The notes below the pieces were generated by a model. That model was given only the letters and a program-made list of their open reading frames with translations. It ran no database searches and had not been told where the DNA came from. A program made the translations under genes and the position numbers. A DNA stretch of 64,000 nt. Origin: Ichthyophthirius multifiliis (taxonomy: Eukaryota; Ciliophora; Oligohymenophorea; Hymenostomatida). Numbering within the stretch: position 1 is the first letter of the stretch; each line of letters starts with the position of its first letter. This document shows, in pieces, positions 26,286 to 39,788 of this stretch. Location of the stretch: assembly GCF_000220395.1 (NCBI RefSeq), contig NW_004086093.1:16989-80988 (forward strand), given 5' to 3'.

Positions 26286-28558
26286 ATTATATTTATAAAT
26301 ATTTTTTTTTTTAATAATGTATTAAAGTAATTTCTTTTTAAATACTGAAAAAAATTTAAAGTAAAAAATATAAATGAGAAATTAAATAAAAAGTATCCAA
26401 ATTTATTTTCTAATTTAAAATTTCATTAATATTTAGTTAATTTTAAATAATAATTATATATTATTTATTACTTAAAATAACAAAAATGTTTAATTCTATG
26501 TGTTTATAATTTATACAATATGTAATTATTTTTAAATTGAATATACATGTATAAAAGTACGTCACAATTATAAAGAATTTCTTTTAAATGAAATGATTTT
26601 TGGATATATGTTAGTTTGTAAATAAATAAGATAAAAATAAATTTATCAAAAAGTATAAAATATATCATGATTATTAATATCACATATTATATAGATTTTT
26701 AATATTAAGAAAAACTTATTTAAAAAAAAAAAAAAATGCATATATAATTATAAAAAATATAAAAGAATTATGATAAAATTTATTATAAAAATAAAATAAT
26801 TAATTTTTACAAAAAATGACATAAATAATTAAATATAAATATATTTTATAATTTTATATTAATAAAAGAATATAAAAATATTTAAATAAATATATATTAA
26901 ATTTATTTTAGAATTTTTTTTAATATTAGTGTTATGATAATCTTTAATTTATTTTAAGTATGGATAAATTATTTTATTTGAAAACAATATGAAAATATAT
27001 TAAATTATAAATATTATAAAAAATTCAAAATGATGTTATTTATATATATTATTTTAATTTTGTATTCAGAAATTTACTAATATTATATAAAATTTAATCT
27101 ATTATATTTAATAATAAAATATATAATACATATTTTTATTACTTTTTTTAAAGATACTTACATTCTATTGTAATTATATATATTTAAAGATAAAAATATA
27201 TAAATTTGATTAAATTTATAGTTTATAATTAATATTTTAATAATATATGAATAAAAAATATGCATATATTAATTACAGAAAAGCAAATATTAATAATAAT
27301 TAAATTATTAAAATAAATATTAATTATAATTAATTAGTTTTTTAATAAATATACCTGATCATTTATATACTAAAATAGAAAAAAATGTATTTGGTTCAAA
27401 TTATTGAGATAATATAATAATGAAATAATAATAATTATGTTTAGAAATAATTTAAATTTTATAATATTTATTTTTTTTATAAATATTTTTTAATAAAAAC
27501 ATATATTTTTCCATTTTTAATTTTTTTTTATATTTATAATTATTAAATTTATTTGCTCTAGACATTTTTATTAATTAAATTCTTATCAATTTTTTTTTTT
27601 ATTAAAATTTAATATATATTTTATAATTTTTCTCAATTCAATAAAATAAAAAATTAAATAATTAACCTGATTTAAAATAAACTAACAAAAATCATTTTAA
27701 AAAAATAACATATTTTAATTCATTATATAGAAAATAAGTAAATAAAAAAAATGGAATACAAAATATAAGCCATTTGACAAGGTAAGCTTAATAGCAATTA
27801 AATTTTTATTTTATTGTGTGAAAAAAATATTTAAATTAATATTTATATATTACTTAAAATATATAATTTTTTTTTTTTTTTTTAAAAAAAAAAAATATCA
27901 TAAAGAAATAACAAAAAATTATGATTAAATTATAACAAAAATATTCCTTAATAATAGAAAAATTAAGTCTAAATTCTTTGTGTTTTTTTTATATGTTTTG
28001 GCTTTCTATTTATGCTTTTTTAATAATAATAAGTACTTTAGGGCCTTAGTATTATCTACATTAATTAATAGATTCTACAAATTATAAATGTAATGAATAA
28101 AAAAACTAAAATTTAGAAATCTCTTTTAACTGTAATATATGTTTAGATAGAAAATAATTAGGAATAAGTGAGACTTATTAAATATAAATAGCTTCCTTAT
28201 TAAATGAATAGGAAAATAAGATAGAGAATGATGATATATATAATGGTTTTGTCACATAAATTTAAACAAATTAAATTTGTTTGCCCCAAAATATTATAGA
28301 TATAGATAAATATCCTTAAATAATAGAAAAAAAAGATGAATATACAGTAATATAAAACAATAAAAACGTGTAAATAAGCTTTGATTGTTATAATTAACAC
28401 AAATAATACAACAATATAAAAAATATTTGTATTAGTAATCCCATAATTTAGTCAGCAGAAGAAATTGGAGAAAAGAATGAATATTTTATAAAAATAAATA
28501 ACCAAAATAACAAAATAAGGAAAATTTTGTTTTAGTTAATTTCAAGAAATAAGAATAG

Positions 28559-28985
28559 TCAATTATTGGAATTTTTTTGTTTTTTTTTGTTTTTGTTTCG
28601 GCTTCTTTTTATGCTTTTATTCTTTTTAATTTACATAAATTTTATTCTGATTAGTTAATTGTTCTTTAAAAGTAAATAAAAATGCTTCTGCTTTTTTTAG
28701 TGCTTTATAATATACCGTTTTAGCTTATTTTTAAATAATAAAAGGCTTTTTTTTGATTAAATATTTTTTAGAATTCCTTTTTTTAAATTATCTAGTTTAT
28801 TTTTGGTTAAATATTTATAGTTTTATTAATAAAAATAGTAGAAAGAATTATTTCTTGAGTTATTGTTTTGCTTTTTTAATTAATTTTCCTTTATTTTATT
28901 TAAATTTTAATCTGTCTTTTACGGATTATTTAATTTTATAATATGAGTAATATAAATATTTTTAAGAAATTTTGTTTATTTATAA
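28559..28985 (-). other. lysine-rich coding-like patch, no gene model
   Basis: Two overlapping minus-strand frames stay open here. One reads KTVYYKALKKAEAFLFTF and then a basic run KHKKKPKQKQKK. Neither has a convincing start. A similar basic run (KHKQKAKTYKK) is readable at about 27965-28000. These may be remnants of one duplicated sequence or chance products of A-rich DNA. Confidence 0.2.
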
Positions 28986-29337
28986 AGTTTTACATGTTAT
29001 TTTTTTATTTTTGAATTTGTTTTAATTTAAATAAGTATGTTTATCTTAAAATATTGAAAAAAGATTTAAATTTTTATATTATTTTAGTGTTTTGATTATT
29101 CTTATTTATTTCTATTTATGTTTTTATGATTATAATAACTTTGATGAAAATCTAAAAAAATAAATTCTTATTAATATTTATGTTTTTGTTATTAGCTTTT
29201 TACATATGCCTGTCTAAAATAAATATGAATTTTAAAATTACGAAATTGAAGATGAAATAGATAACAGTTAAAATATTTGAAATAAATAAATAAATAATAT
29301 ATATATATATAATAGTAATTTTAAAAATAAAAATATA

Positions 29338-29338
<1 letters not shown>

Positions 29339-29392
<54 letters not shown>
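29339..29392. repeat. (TA)n microsatellite
   Basis: More than 20 TA units, interrupted once by TG, in the AT desert. Confidence 0.95.
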
Positions 29393-30399
29393 TTTATTAA
29401 TTTTACTGTATTTTAATTATTATAATATTAGTTTTATGTTTTAATTTATAATTTTCTTATTTTATATAAATTATTTTTAATTATTTATAAAAGTTTAAAA
29501 AAATATTATAAATATGGGAAAAGAATAAATACAATAAGTCAATATTATATTTTAATAATTTTAAAAATTATTTCTATATATTTGCATATTTTAGTAAGTT
29601 TTCATGATATAATTATATTTTTTACTAAATAAGTCATATTTTGATTTTGATATTAAAATTTTATAATTATTTTTATATATTTTATAATTTATTCATAAAA
29701 ACTTATATAATAAAGTTTAAATAATTATATATAAATATTTATTTTAATAAAAATATTAATATTACTGTATTTAATAACTTTTAATTTTTTATATAATTAT
29801 GTTTTAAATTTCTTAGAATTATTATTAAAATATAAAACTAAAAATACATTTTACAACTAAAAGTTATTTTGTTAAATAATTATAAAAAAAAAATATACAA
29901 TACAATTAAAATATGTTGACAAAATAAAAATAAAAATAAAAATTAATAATATGCATTATACTTTCTTAATTAACATATTTTTTTTGGTAATTTTTATATA
30001 CTATGCAATAATTTTAAGCAATATAAATTTATACCTAAAATAACTGAAACCAATTTAGGATTCTAAATATTAATATTAGATAGCTTTTTATTTTAATTTA
30101 CAAATTTATATCATATTATATATTAATATTAACTCTTTTAATAGTTTTCTGGCTGATATATATTAAAGATTAATTAATATAGTAATAAATATATATAAAA
30201 AAATTAATAAAAAAATTATTCTATAAGAAGAAAAACTTTTTAATATAAAACTGCTCTTTATTAAAATTTATATTTTCATGATTTGGGTTATATAAGAATA
30301 ATTAAAATTTCTTCATTAGGTAATAGTGATAGTCTATAATATAAAAAACTCATTAAAAAATATATAAAAATAATAAAATATTAAAAATAATTGAAAATA

Positions 30400-32350
30400 T
30401 CATTTTCTACAATATATTTCTTTTTCTAAAAATTCTTAAATAGATTTTCTCTTTTCTCTTCTAGAATCATCTAAAGGTGTGTTTCCTCTAGCATCTTTAT
30501 GGAAGAGATTCGCATTATGAAAAACCAAATACTAAACAGCTTCAGGTTTCCTTCTGAAGCTGCTACAGAAAGGGCTGTTCTGCCAACATAATCATAACAA
30601 TTAACATTACACCTTATATAAGTAAAGATTTTATTAAATTAACATCATTTTCAAACGCAGCATATAAAAGTCTATATTTATTATCACTAAAAGCATCATT
30701 AATTGGCAGTTTATTATACTAAAGATTCTTATTTCCTAGTCTACCTCCTTAAGAAATCAAATAATCTTTCACTTTTTGGCATTTAGCATCATTTAAAGGT
30801 GTTGCTCCCCACCTATCTTTAATATTAACGTCCACTTTTTCACTTTAAACTAAAAATTTTACAATTTCAATGTGTCCTCCGGAAGCTGCGAGATGTAAAG
30901 GTGTCCTTTTATCATAGTCACCTTGATTTAATTGTATATTGAAGTTTTTAAGTCTAATAATACCCTCCATGTCTCCAATTGAGGCGCAAGAAATACTTCC
31001 TATAATATATTTTATTATCGTTTGGAAAGCTTTGTTTTCGCAATCTTTTTTATTCAAATCTTTATGGAATAAATTAAAGTTGTTGTATATATTGCTTATT
31101 TATTTTATCAGTCCTATACCTCTTATTGAATTCCCTTCTTCGTTTAATTTCGGGCCAAAACTAGCAAAGGAACCTAATCCGGGTATTATAGTTAATAAAC
31201 CACCCGAAACGCCACTTTTGCAAGGAATTCCGAGATTTTTAGTGAATTTTCCGGCTCCATTGTACATTCCACAGGTTAGCATAAATGTTGTGATAGCTTT
31301 AACACTTTCTGGCTTTAGTATTCTTTCACCAGTGGATGGGTTTATGCCATTATTTGAACACATAGTGCCAAATCTAGTTAAGGATTCCACATTTATAATT
31401 ATTGAGCACATTTGGAAATATAAATCAAGCGCTTATTGTGCAAATTCTTTCATTTATTCAATGTTTTTATCTTTTTTGGGAAATACTCCATTTGCTAACA
31501 TTAAATATGACAAAGCATGGTTTGTGTATCCTGTAAGCTTTTCTTCTAAATATAATTTATGGTCAATTTAGATTTTTTATTTACACAAATCCTTCCTAGT
31601 AGCCCTCTAATAGAATTCTAATATATCCTCCAAAGTTTTCCCGTGTTCCAAAAGAAGCGCTGCGACCATTATCGCTCCTGAGTTTATCATAGGATTATGC
31701 GGACGACCTTTTTGATCGAAAACTGGGGCGTTAAAAGGCATTCCAGAAGGTTCTTCGCCTATATATTAGTGAACTTCTTCCCCTATAAGGTCATATAAAT
31801 ATCCATACGAGACTATTTTACTTATTGATTGGATTGAGAAGGTTACTTAGGTGTCTCCATATTCTATATATTGTCCATTGTTTGAACAAAAACTGGCTGA
31901 GAAATAAGATGGATTGAAGTTTTTTAATGTAGGGATATATTATGCAGTTTTACCGTGGGAATATTCTTCGCTTTTTTTTACATAATGGGCACATTCTTTA
32001 AAATTACGGGCAAAACGGTCAAATGAAGGAATATTTAAATCTGATTCGAATACTTTTTTTAAAAAATGGAGGCCATTTGTTAATTATTGGTATTCTTGGA
32101 AATATATGAAATCTTAAGGACCTTTGTTTTGTAATTTTCGGATTATTTTATGCAGTGAATAATGAGAGAGAACACCCATGGAGTCTAACATTGATAGTAT
32201 TTCATCTTTTTTTAAATAACCGCGATTTTAATAGTCTAAAACATGAAATGAGCGCGTTATCCAGGTTTAGGTTTAGGCAAAAGTATATTTTAATGAGTTT
32301 GGGAGTTTTTTTAATGAATAAGGTTTCAAAAATAAGTTTTTATAAAACAT
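30400..32350 (-). CDS. GLS: mitochondrial glutaminase, KGA-type with ankyrin repeats
   Basis: Hydrolyses glutamine to glutamate and ammonia. About 650 aa, near the 669 aa of animal KGA. The start MFYKNLFLKPYSLKKLP looks like a mitochondrial targeting peptide. An EF-hand-like helix pair (DYQNRGYLKKDEI) follows, as in animal GLS. The catalytic domain has AQYIPTL (Tyr), SIQSISK (Ser and Lys, about residue 168), EPSGMPFN, HNPMINSGAI, LYFQMCSI and KSGVSGGLL. From about residue 473 come ankyrin repeats (KRTPLHLAASGGHIEIVKFL, GRTALSVAASEGN). Two single-base frame slips occur in the ankyrin part, near 30541 and near 30608. Adding one base at each gives 651 codons ending at TGA. Intron-less. Either sequencing error or recent damage; the domain itself is well conserved. 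Confidence 0.92.
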
Positions 32351-33252
32351 TTTTTTTTATATACTTTAATTTGAAAGATTTTATTGAAATATTTATTATA
32401 TTAAATATTAAAGAATATAATTATTATATATATGCTTTAAGATTAATTATTTCTAATGTTTTGTTTGCGAATAAATTATATTTTTATATTTATTTTATGA
32501 GAGCAAACGTATGTATTTTAAATTTTAAGTTGGTTTAACAAATAAGTCTATTTTTTTTATTTAAGAGTCTTTTATTATAATCATTTTTAGTTTATAAATT
32601 TTTATTTTTAAAGAAAACTATAAAAAAAAAAAAAATTATATATAATAAATAACTAAAACTTTTAAAATATAAAAATTAATATAAAAAATTATATTCAATT
32701 TTTAATAAATTAAATTATCATTTTAATTATACTTAATAAAATTTATATAAACATTGGAATTAAATCATTTATAATATAAGCATTTTATTTATAAGTAATT
32801 TATTAAATATTTATTTACTTTAATTTTAATATTAAAATTAGCGAATCTGATTAAATGTAAAATACTAATTATTTATATACAGTTATCTGTATAAAATATT
32901 GAATTTAACTTATAAAAAAAAGATTTTATGTAAAAAAAATATTATTCTCTAAAAAAACATATAATAAATCTTTTATATTTTATATTATTTATAAATAAAA
33001 GATTATAAAATAAATTAAAAAAATATTCCCAAATAATTATCAATATATAAAAATAAATATATTTCATATAAATATTTATTCTTTTATAATAATATATTTT
33101 TATTTTTTTAGAAAAAAGTTTTATTCATTAATTAATATAAAGTATTTGTTTTAAAAAAAATGAAAATAAATAAAAACTAACACAAAGACTAAAAAAAATT
33201 AAAAAAGAGAAAATTTTCTTATTAAATCGTTATATATTTATAAAAAAAGAAA
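32351..33252. other. AT-rich spacer
   Basis: About 0.9 kb between two minus-strand genes. It holds the glutaminase upstream region and the GST-like 3' end; nothing else seen. Confidence 0.6.
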
Positions 33253-33956
33253 TCATTTTTTTTTGTTTTTTTATCAGTTGTTTGTAATTCAGCTTCTGTA
33301 AGTGCATCAGGATATTAACTAAATGTCCTATTAGTATTTTGTATAAAATCTTCTAATCCTTCTAAGTGTTAAACATGATTATACCTAAAAAAAATAAAAC
33401 AGAATATAAAAATAAGAACAAAAAAAATACCATCTAAAAAGATTGTTATATTTAAATTTAGTTTAATTGTCAAAAGTTGTAACATATTCATAACAAAAAG
33501 CAAATAATAGTAAATCGGCAAAAGTAATATGATTTCCAATCAAAAATACTTTACTCTCTAAATCTTAATTTAATATTTGTAGTATTTTTTCTTTATTTTT
33601 TTACAATTATTTACATAATTCATAAATTTGAAGTAACTATAATATTTTTGATAAAAAAAATTATTATTTTATAATTTGTTATTTACTTAATTATCGTTAT
33701 TTTATCCAAATAATATTTCTTTAGTAAATGTTAAATCTGATAAATAATGACAAATATTAAAAGAATTAGAAAGAATTTCAGTTGAGGTGAGTAATGAAGG
33801 ATGTTAGGGAAGTTATATTAATCCTTATTTAATATAATTTAATGCACATTAACTCAATTTTATGACATTTACTTTGTTTCTTTTTACTAATCTTGTATAA
33901 TGACAAAATAATTCGATTACAAAACTTTCTGAAGTTTGATCTAAAAATAATTCCAT
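33253..33956 (-). CDS. GST C-terminal-like domain protein (AIMP/synthetase-cofactor type)
   Basis: About 202 aa, three exons (introns 33385-33430 and 33637-33686). The whole protein corresponds to one GST-C-like helical domain: SKVFLIGNHITFADLLLFA matches the typical VGN-xx-TxADxxxF core, and FRWYNHVQHLEGLEDF matches the RWxxHxQ helix seen in methionyl-tRNA synthetase N-termini, AIMP and EF1-gamma. No thioredoxin-fold half is visible. A role in a tRNA-synthetase complex is therefore inferred, not shown. The tail reads TTDKKTKK and runs into T9 (33256-33264); with one more base the frame meets the TGA at 33253, otherwise it continues without a sensible end. Confidence 0.72.
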
Positions 33957-34101
33957 TATATTTATTAATTTTATTTGTTTCTTATTATTTTTTAATGTTT
34001 ATTTTTAATATTATTAAAAATATAAAGAGAAATATCTTTTTTATTTCCTTATTTTATTTTAATTTAATAAAAAAAAAAAAAATCAATATTATTAAAAAGT
34101 A

Positions 34102-34150
<49 letters not shown>

Positions 34151-37100
34151 TAAATTTTTTATAATTTTTTTTTTATTATATTAGATTTTTTTTTTTTTTT
34201 ATAAATATAATATATTATATATTTTCATTTATATAAATAGTAAATATTTCATTTTGATTTATAAATTTATTATTATTTTAATATTAATTAATTTATTTGT
34301 ATATTTATTATAAATTTATCCCATATAATATCACTTAGTATGTATATTTTTTTAAAAAAATTAAATAATTTAGTTATTAATTTTTTTTATTTAAATTTTA
34401 ATTTAATATTAAATATAATTTTTATAAAATCTATTTAAAAAATATCTATAATATATTTTTAATTTTTAGATATATATAAAATAATGTTTTTATAAAAAAA
34501 ATAATGAAAATTATTAAATATTAATTAAAACTTAACACAGTATAAAAAATAATTTTTATATATTTAATTCTAAAAAACTTAATACACAAAATCTTTAGCT
34601 TTATTTATAATATCGAAATTATATTTTATTATGAATTTAGTTTATTATAAAATATTATTAATTTTATTATTGATTTGAACAATATAAATTGTTATAACTT
34701 TAAGAATGCAAACAATAATTTTAATAACAAATAAAAACGTAATATTATAAAAAATAAATAAAGATATAAACTAAATTAAATTTAAAAAGTATTAGCAATC
34801 AAAATAATTTTAAAATATTAAATTTAATATCTATTTTGTATAATAATTATTAATATTATTTTTTTTGATTTAAAAAAATAAAAATTTAAAAGATAATTAT
34901 TTTAAAATTAATTTTTATTATATTAAAAATAATTATTTTATATAATTTTGTTTAATATCTTAATAAAATAAATAATATTTTAATAATATTAATTTTTTTA
35001 TTTTAATATTTTCCTCTTTAATTAATATCTGTTATATTTATATTTTTATAATATTTTTTATATTTATATTAATTTCAACAATATATATGTTTTTAATTAA
35101 TTTTATATTTAGCCTTCCTTAAAAATTATAACAAAATTATGAAATAAGCATTATTAATATAAAATATTAAATAATAGATAGTTTTATTGAAATTTTCTAT
35201 AAACATTATTATTAAATATCAAAAATAATTAAAAAAATGATTCTTTTACAATTAATATTGGTTTTATAAATATATATCTTTTTAATATTAAAATATAATA
35301 ATTATTTTTATTTTTTAATTTTTTTATAAATTGTTTTTAATAAAAAATAATTTAGTTATAAGCATTTATAATTTGTATATTTTTAAAAAATATATTAATA
35401 TTTTATATTATAATAGAAAATTTAAATTTATTAATAGTAAAATATTTTTATAAAATTAAAAATTATTTTAATAAAAAAACAAAAATATTTTGTATATATA
35501 TAAATATAAATAGATTATGTTTTTAAGAAAATTAATTAAAAAAAAAATTAAATTATATAAAAAAAGAAAGTTTATATTATTATGATAGTGTAAGCTTTTT
35601 TAAAAATAAAAATTATATTTAATTTTTTTATAAAAATTTAATATATATTTAGATCAAATATATTATTTATGTATAAAAAATTATATATATTCTAAATAAA
35701 AAATAAAATTCATAAAAATATATAAAATTAAATAAAATAAAAATTAATCTTTAATTACTAATTTTAAGTTTTACTATTTTTTTTGAATAAATTTCCATAA
35801 AAATACATAAAAACGTAAAATCAAAATAAAAAATTAGTATAAGGATATAATCGATAATATAAATTATAATATAAAAAGATAAATTGTAATATATTAATTT
35901 GTGATATATTAATTAATAAAAATACAAATTTTTAAATAAATAAATTTATCATTAATTAATTATATTAATAAAATTTATTTTTAAAACTGTAAATACATTA
36001 ATAAAAATACATAAATAATAATTTTTATAATCAATATAGATTCTTTTTATAATTAAGAATAATTATATGTTTAAAAAAAAAAATATAAAAATTTTAAGAA
36101 ACATAATAATGAAAATTTATTAAACTTTTTATTTATTATTTTAAAATATTAATATAATAGTAATTCAATAAAAAAATTTAAATATATATATTTATATATA
36201 TATTTTATATATATGTTTATAATATAGTATAATATTATTTATATATATTTTTTTATTTCATTTATTTAATATTTTTTATATTATAAAATATTTATTTATG
36301 CAAAAATAATATATCCGTTTTTATTATTGAAATAAAATATACACGTTACAAAATAATATTTAAATAAAAATTGAATAATTTAAAAAAGGTGGTATAGCAA
36401 ATAATAAATATTATAAAATATGCAAATTATTTAATTTATATTTTATTTAATTATTATATTTAAAATAAATATAATTATTCAAAAAACATTTAAACTAATG
36501 ATTATTTTATTTAAGGTTTTATAGCGAGATTACAAAAAATAATTAAATTATTTGTATTATTTTATTTATCAAGTTGATAATCTATAAAATATTTTTAAAA
36601 TTAAAATTATTTTTATAATTAAAAGATTTAAATGTTATTGAAAATAAATACAGAAAGTTATTAATTTAAAATAAAGGACAATTAAATATGAATTAATATA
36701 AATAAATAAATTATAAAATAATTAATTAAAAGAAAACAATTAATCATCATATTATTATATAATTTTATTGATTTTTATTTTATTAAAATATATAATTTAT
36801 AATCTATTTGAATAATCTTAATAAGCTTATTCAATTAAATATATAAAAATTCTAAATTTATTAAATTAAAAATAAAAAAAAAATTAATAAAATCAAAATT
36901 AGTAAAATAAAATAAAAACAATATTTTATTTATTTATTTATTTATAATATAATTTACCCAATTTTATTATAATTTATAAAAATAAGCATAACTATATATT
37001 TATTAATTAAATTTTTTAATATAAAAAGAATTATCGGAAGATCTCTTTAGAAGTAAATTATAATAACAAAAGTTTTTAATTTAAAAAAATATATGAATGT

Positions 37101-38033
37101 GATTTTTTTTTTCATTATATATATAGTATTTTAATAAAAAAATAATAATAATAAGAAACCTATAAAATTATAATTAAATTTTTTATTCTGGAGGTATTAT
37201 GTATAACAAATCTTATAAAAATATAATTATACATAAGTAAAGATAGTATATGTTAAGTTTAACCAAAAAATTATGGTGAATTTAATTTAAATAAAGATTT
37301 TTGACATTATTAAAGGTAAATAAAAAAAATTAAATATTTAAAATTATTATATATATATATATATAAATATATAATATATATATATAATATATATATATTG
37401 TTTTATATAAATTAATAAAAATATAAATATCTTTAATGATATTACTAAAGAAAAAAAATTAATTTTTAAATAAAAATATAAACCACATCAACAAAAGTAT
37501 AAGTAAAAAAATAGGTCAAAAAATATATATTTAATTTATAAGAAACAAATAAATAAACTTTAAAATTAAATTTAAATCTTTAAATATGTAATAAAAGATT
37601 ATTAAAATTATTTTTAAATATATTAATCTGATTTTAAATAAAGATAGGATAATTATATTAATGCTATTAATATGAAGGATATGATAATAAAGAAATTAAT
37701 TAGCTTTAATTTTTAATATGAAATAATTAAACTATACCCCATATATTTTTATTTATTTTTTTTAAGAATAAAAAAAAAAATATATAATATATGATTTTTA
37801 TCAATAATATATTTTTTTTCCATTAAGTTATAAATTATATCAATATATATTATTTTTAATATTTTATTTAATTTTTAAATTATCAAAATAAAATAAATAT
37901 TTATGTTTTTGTTTATTTGTATAATATAAAATAAATTTTCTTTTATATTTAATTTTTTTATTTTTTCAATTTTAATTATAAAATTGTAAATTTTAAAAGT
38001 ATAAATATAATAATTTATATGCATTTTTTTATT
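33957..38033. other. 4.1-kb AT-rich desert
   Basis: Runs of A and T with TA arrays near 34110-34147, 36180-36240 and 37350-37400. I see no reading frame, RNA gene or long repeat that can be supported. It starts at the upstream side of the GST-like gene and ends at the 3' end of the TPR gene. Confidence 0.6.
34110..34147. repeat. (TA)n microsatellite
   Basis: About 19 TA units directly upstream of the GST-like gene. Confidence 0.95.
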
Positions 38034-39788
38034 TCAATAGTCCTCAGTATTTTATTTAAGTACTCCTTTTTTATCTTTCATATCTTTCGCAAGTTTAAGC
38101 TTCTCTTTGATTTCTATTACAAATTTCTTCATTCCATTTTCATCGAATATTTTCATTGATTTACATAAACATTTTTATGCATCAAAATAGTTTTTTGTTA
38201 ATATTTTTATTGTTCCTATTAGCCTTAATATTTTGGCTACTTAAATTGAATTTTCTCCATGTGTTTTACTTTCGATTTCCTTATTTTTTCAACAAAGAAT
38301 ATTATATATAAATATAAATATAAATATAAATATAAATATAAATATAAATATAAATATTATTTATATATTATTATTTATATATATATAATATTTAATATAT
38401 TTATTTATATATTTTTTTATATTTTTTAAACTTCTATTTCTTCTAATATATCCAAAGCTTCTTCATGATTTTAATTTTTTAAATGTATAGATGATATTTA
38501 TTTTTTTATTTTCATGATTTTTTTATCATTAGATCCGTAAATTTCTTAATATAACTCAATTATCTATTATTTATATATATTTTTTATTATTTTAAAAAAT
38601 AATTATTGATATAAAAAGAAAATATCAACTTTTTAAAGTGAGTATAATTATTAATCTATTTTATTTGCTTTTTCTTAATATTTACTTAAAACTTAGTATT
38701 ATTCTGCTAAAAATTCTATTTTAACATTAATATAATCAATTTCTTCTAGAATTTCTATTTTTATAAAGATATTATTTAAAAATAATTATTTATATATAAA
38801 ACTTGCCAATAGCCTTCTATTAAAATTCAATAGCTTCAATAATACTATTTTAAAGTTCATAAATTTTAGCAATATCAATATAAGCAACTGCACTTTATTC
38901 ACTTTTATATCCATATTTACTTTCTGAAATATTTAAAATTCTCTTTAAGTATTCAAGAGCTCTATCATAATCTTTCAATTTGCTATAACAATTACTTATA
39001 TAAGTTAATGTTTAAATACATGAGACATCATTTTCTCCATTTATTTAAACTTAAATTTCATTCGCTTTTATAAGCAATTCTAAAGAATCATCATAACTTT
39101 GAATATATAGATAGCATCTTTTTTTATTAATAATAAAAATAAAATACAAGTATTTACTTTCCAAGATAAGTTAATATAGTTGAATGATATAGTTTAGATT
39201 CTTTTATTTCTGAAAACAAAGTTCCGTTTTTTTTCAATGCAGTTGTTAAATGATCTATTGCTTATTCATAGCATTTAAAATCTAAATAAGCTATTCCTAG
39301 TTTTGTATGTGCTTCTACTAATAAGAATTAGCTTTTTTCATGTGTAAATACTAAAATCTGTTTTATTTTATTTTTTTATTTTTATTTTTATTTTATTTTA
39401 TTACTTTTGCTAAAGCTAATTAATGCATTCGAATGTTTAATGTTTTTTCTTCGTTTTTTTCTTTAGCGCATTCATCTAATATTTTAAATTTTTCGTAAAC
39501 ATCTTCACTTATTTAATCTGATATTTATTAATTTAATAGTTCTTCTTCTTCTTTTTACTTTTTTTGTTATTCTTTTTTTTTTTTTTTTTCTCTCATATAA
39601 ATTAGTAGTAATTTTTTTTATTTTTTTTTACCTCTTTCGATTTCATTTTTATTTTGAGATGATTAATTATTCTTTTTATTAGATTATTTTTATATTTGTG
39701 CAGGTTATAATTCCCTTTTTTAAGTGCTTTAATTTTATTCTTGATATGTATTTATATTTTCGTTTGCATTTAAGTCGTTATTACTCAT
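38034..39788 (-). CDS. TPR protein, TTC23-like
   Basis: 451 aa from seven exons: 38034-38279, 38432-38563, 38630-38754, 38807-39117, 39158-39357, 39405-39589, 39632-39788 (sum 1,356, divisible by three). N-terminal 90 residues are Q/K/E-rich; then at least five tetratricopeptide-type helix pairs, for example VEAHTKLGIAYLDFKCYEQA, ILTYLGKCYLYIQSYDDSLE, TYISNCYSKLKDYDRALEYL and AVAYIDIAKIYELQNSIIEA. Spacing and the AHTKLGIAYL block resemble TTC23, a protein of the ciliary base; kinesin-light-chain-like proteins are the alternative. One intron has GC-AG ends (see separate entry); two others begin GTTTAA and GTTGAT. The 152-base intron carries an (ATAAAT)n array. Confidence 0.82.
38306..38358. 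repeat. (ATAAAT)n hexanucleotide repeat in an intron
   Basis: Eight or nine tandem copies inside the last intron (38280-38431) of the TTC23-like gene. Confidence 0.9.
38755..38806 (-). other. GC-AG intron of the TTC23-like gene
   Basis: 52 bases. On the coding strand it begins GCAAGT, the classical GC-type donor, and ends AAATAG. Removing it joins QQKAI to EILEEIDYINVK in frame. No GT donor nearby gives an open frame, and the full coding sum is a multiple of three only with this intron. Confidence 0.75.

Larger units (their letters stand above)
26133..30399. other. 4.3-kb AT-rich desert with weak coding traces
   Basis: Almost all of it is A/T runs, including long T runs near 26240-26280. 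Two short minus-strand patches with lysine-rich frames (about 27960-28030 and 28560-28940) look like coding sequence, but no start-to-stop model holds. A (TA)n array lies at 29339-29392. No RNA gene recognised. Confidence 0.5.

Noticed and set aside
30939-31571. 210-aa plus-strand frame
   Set aside because: It is antisense to the glutaminase catalytic domain, which is the real gene.
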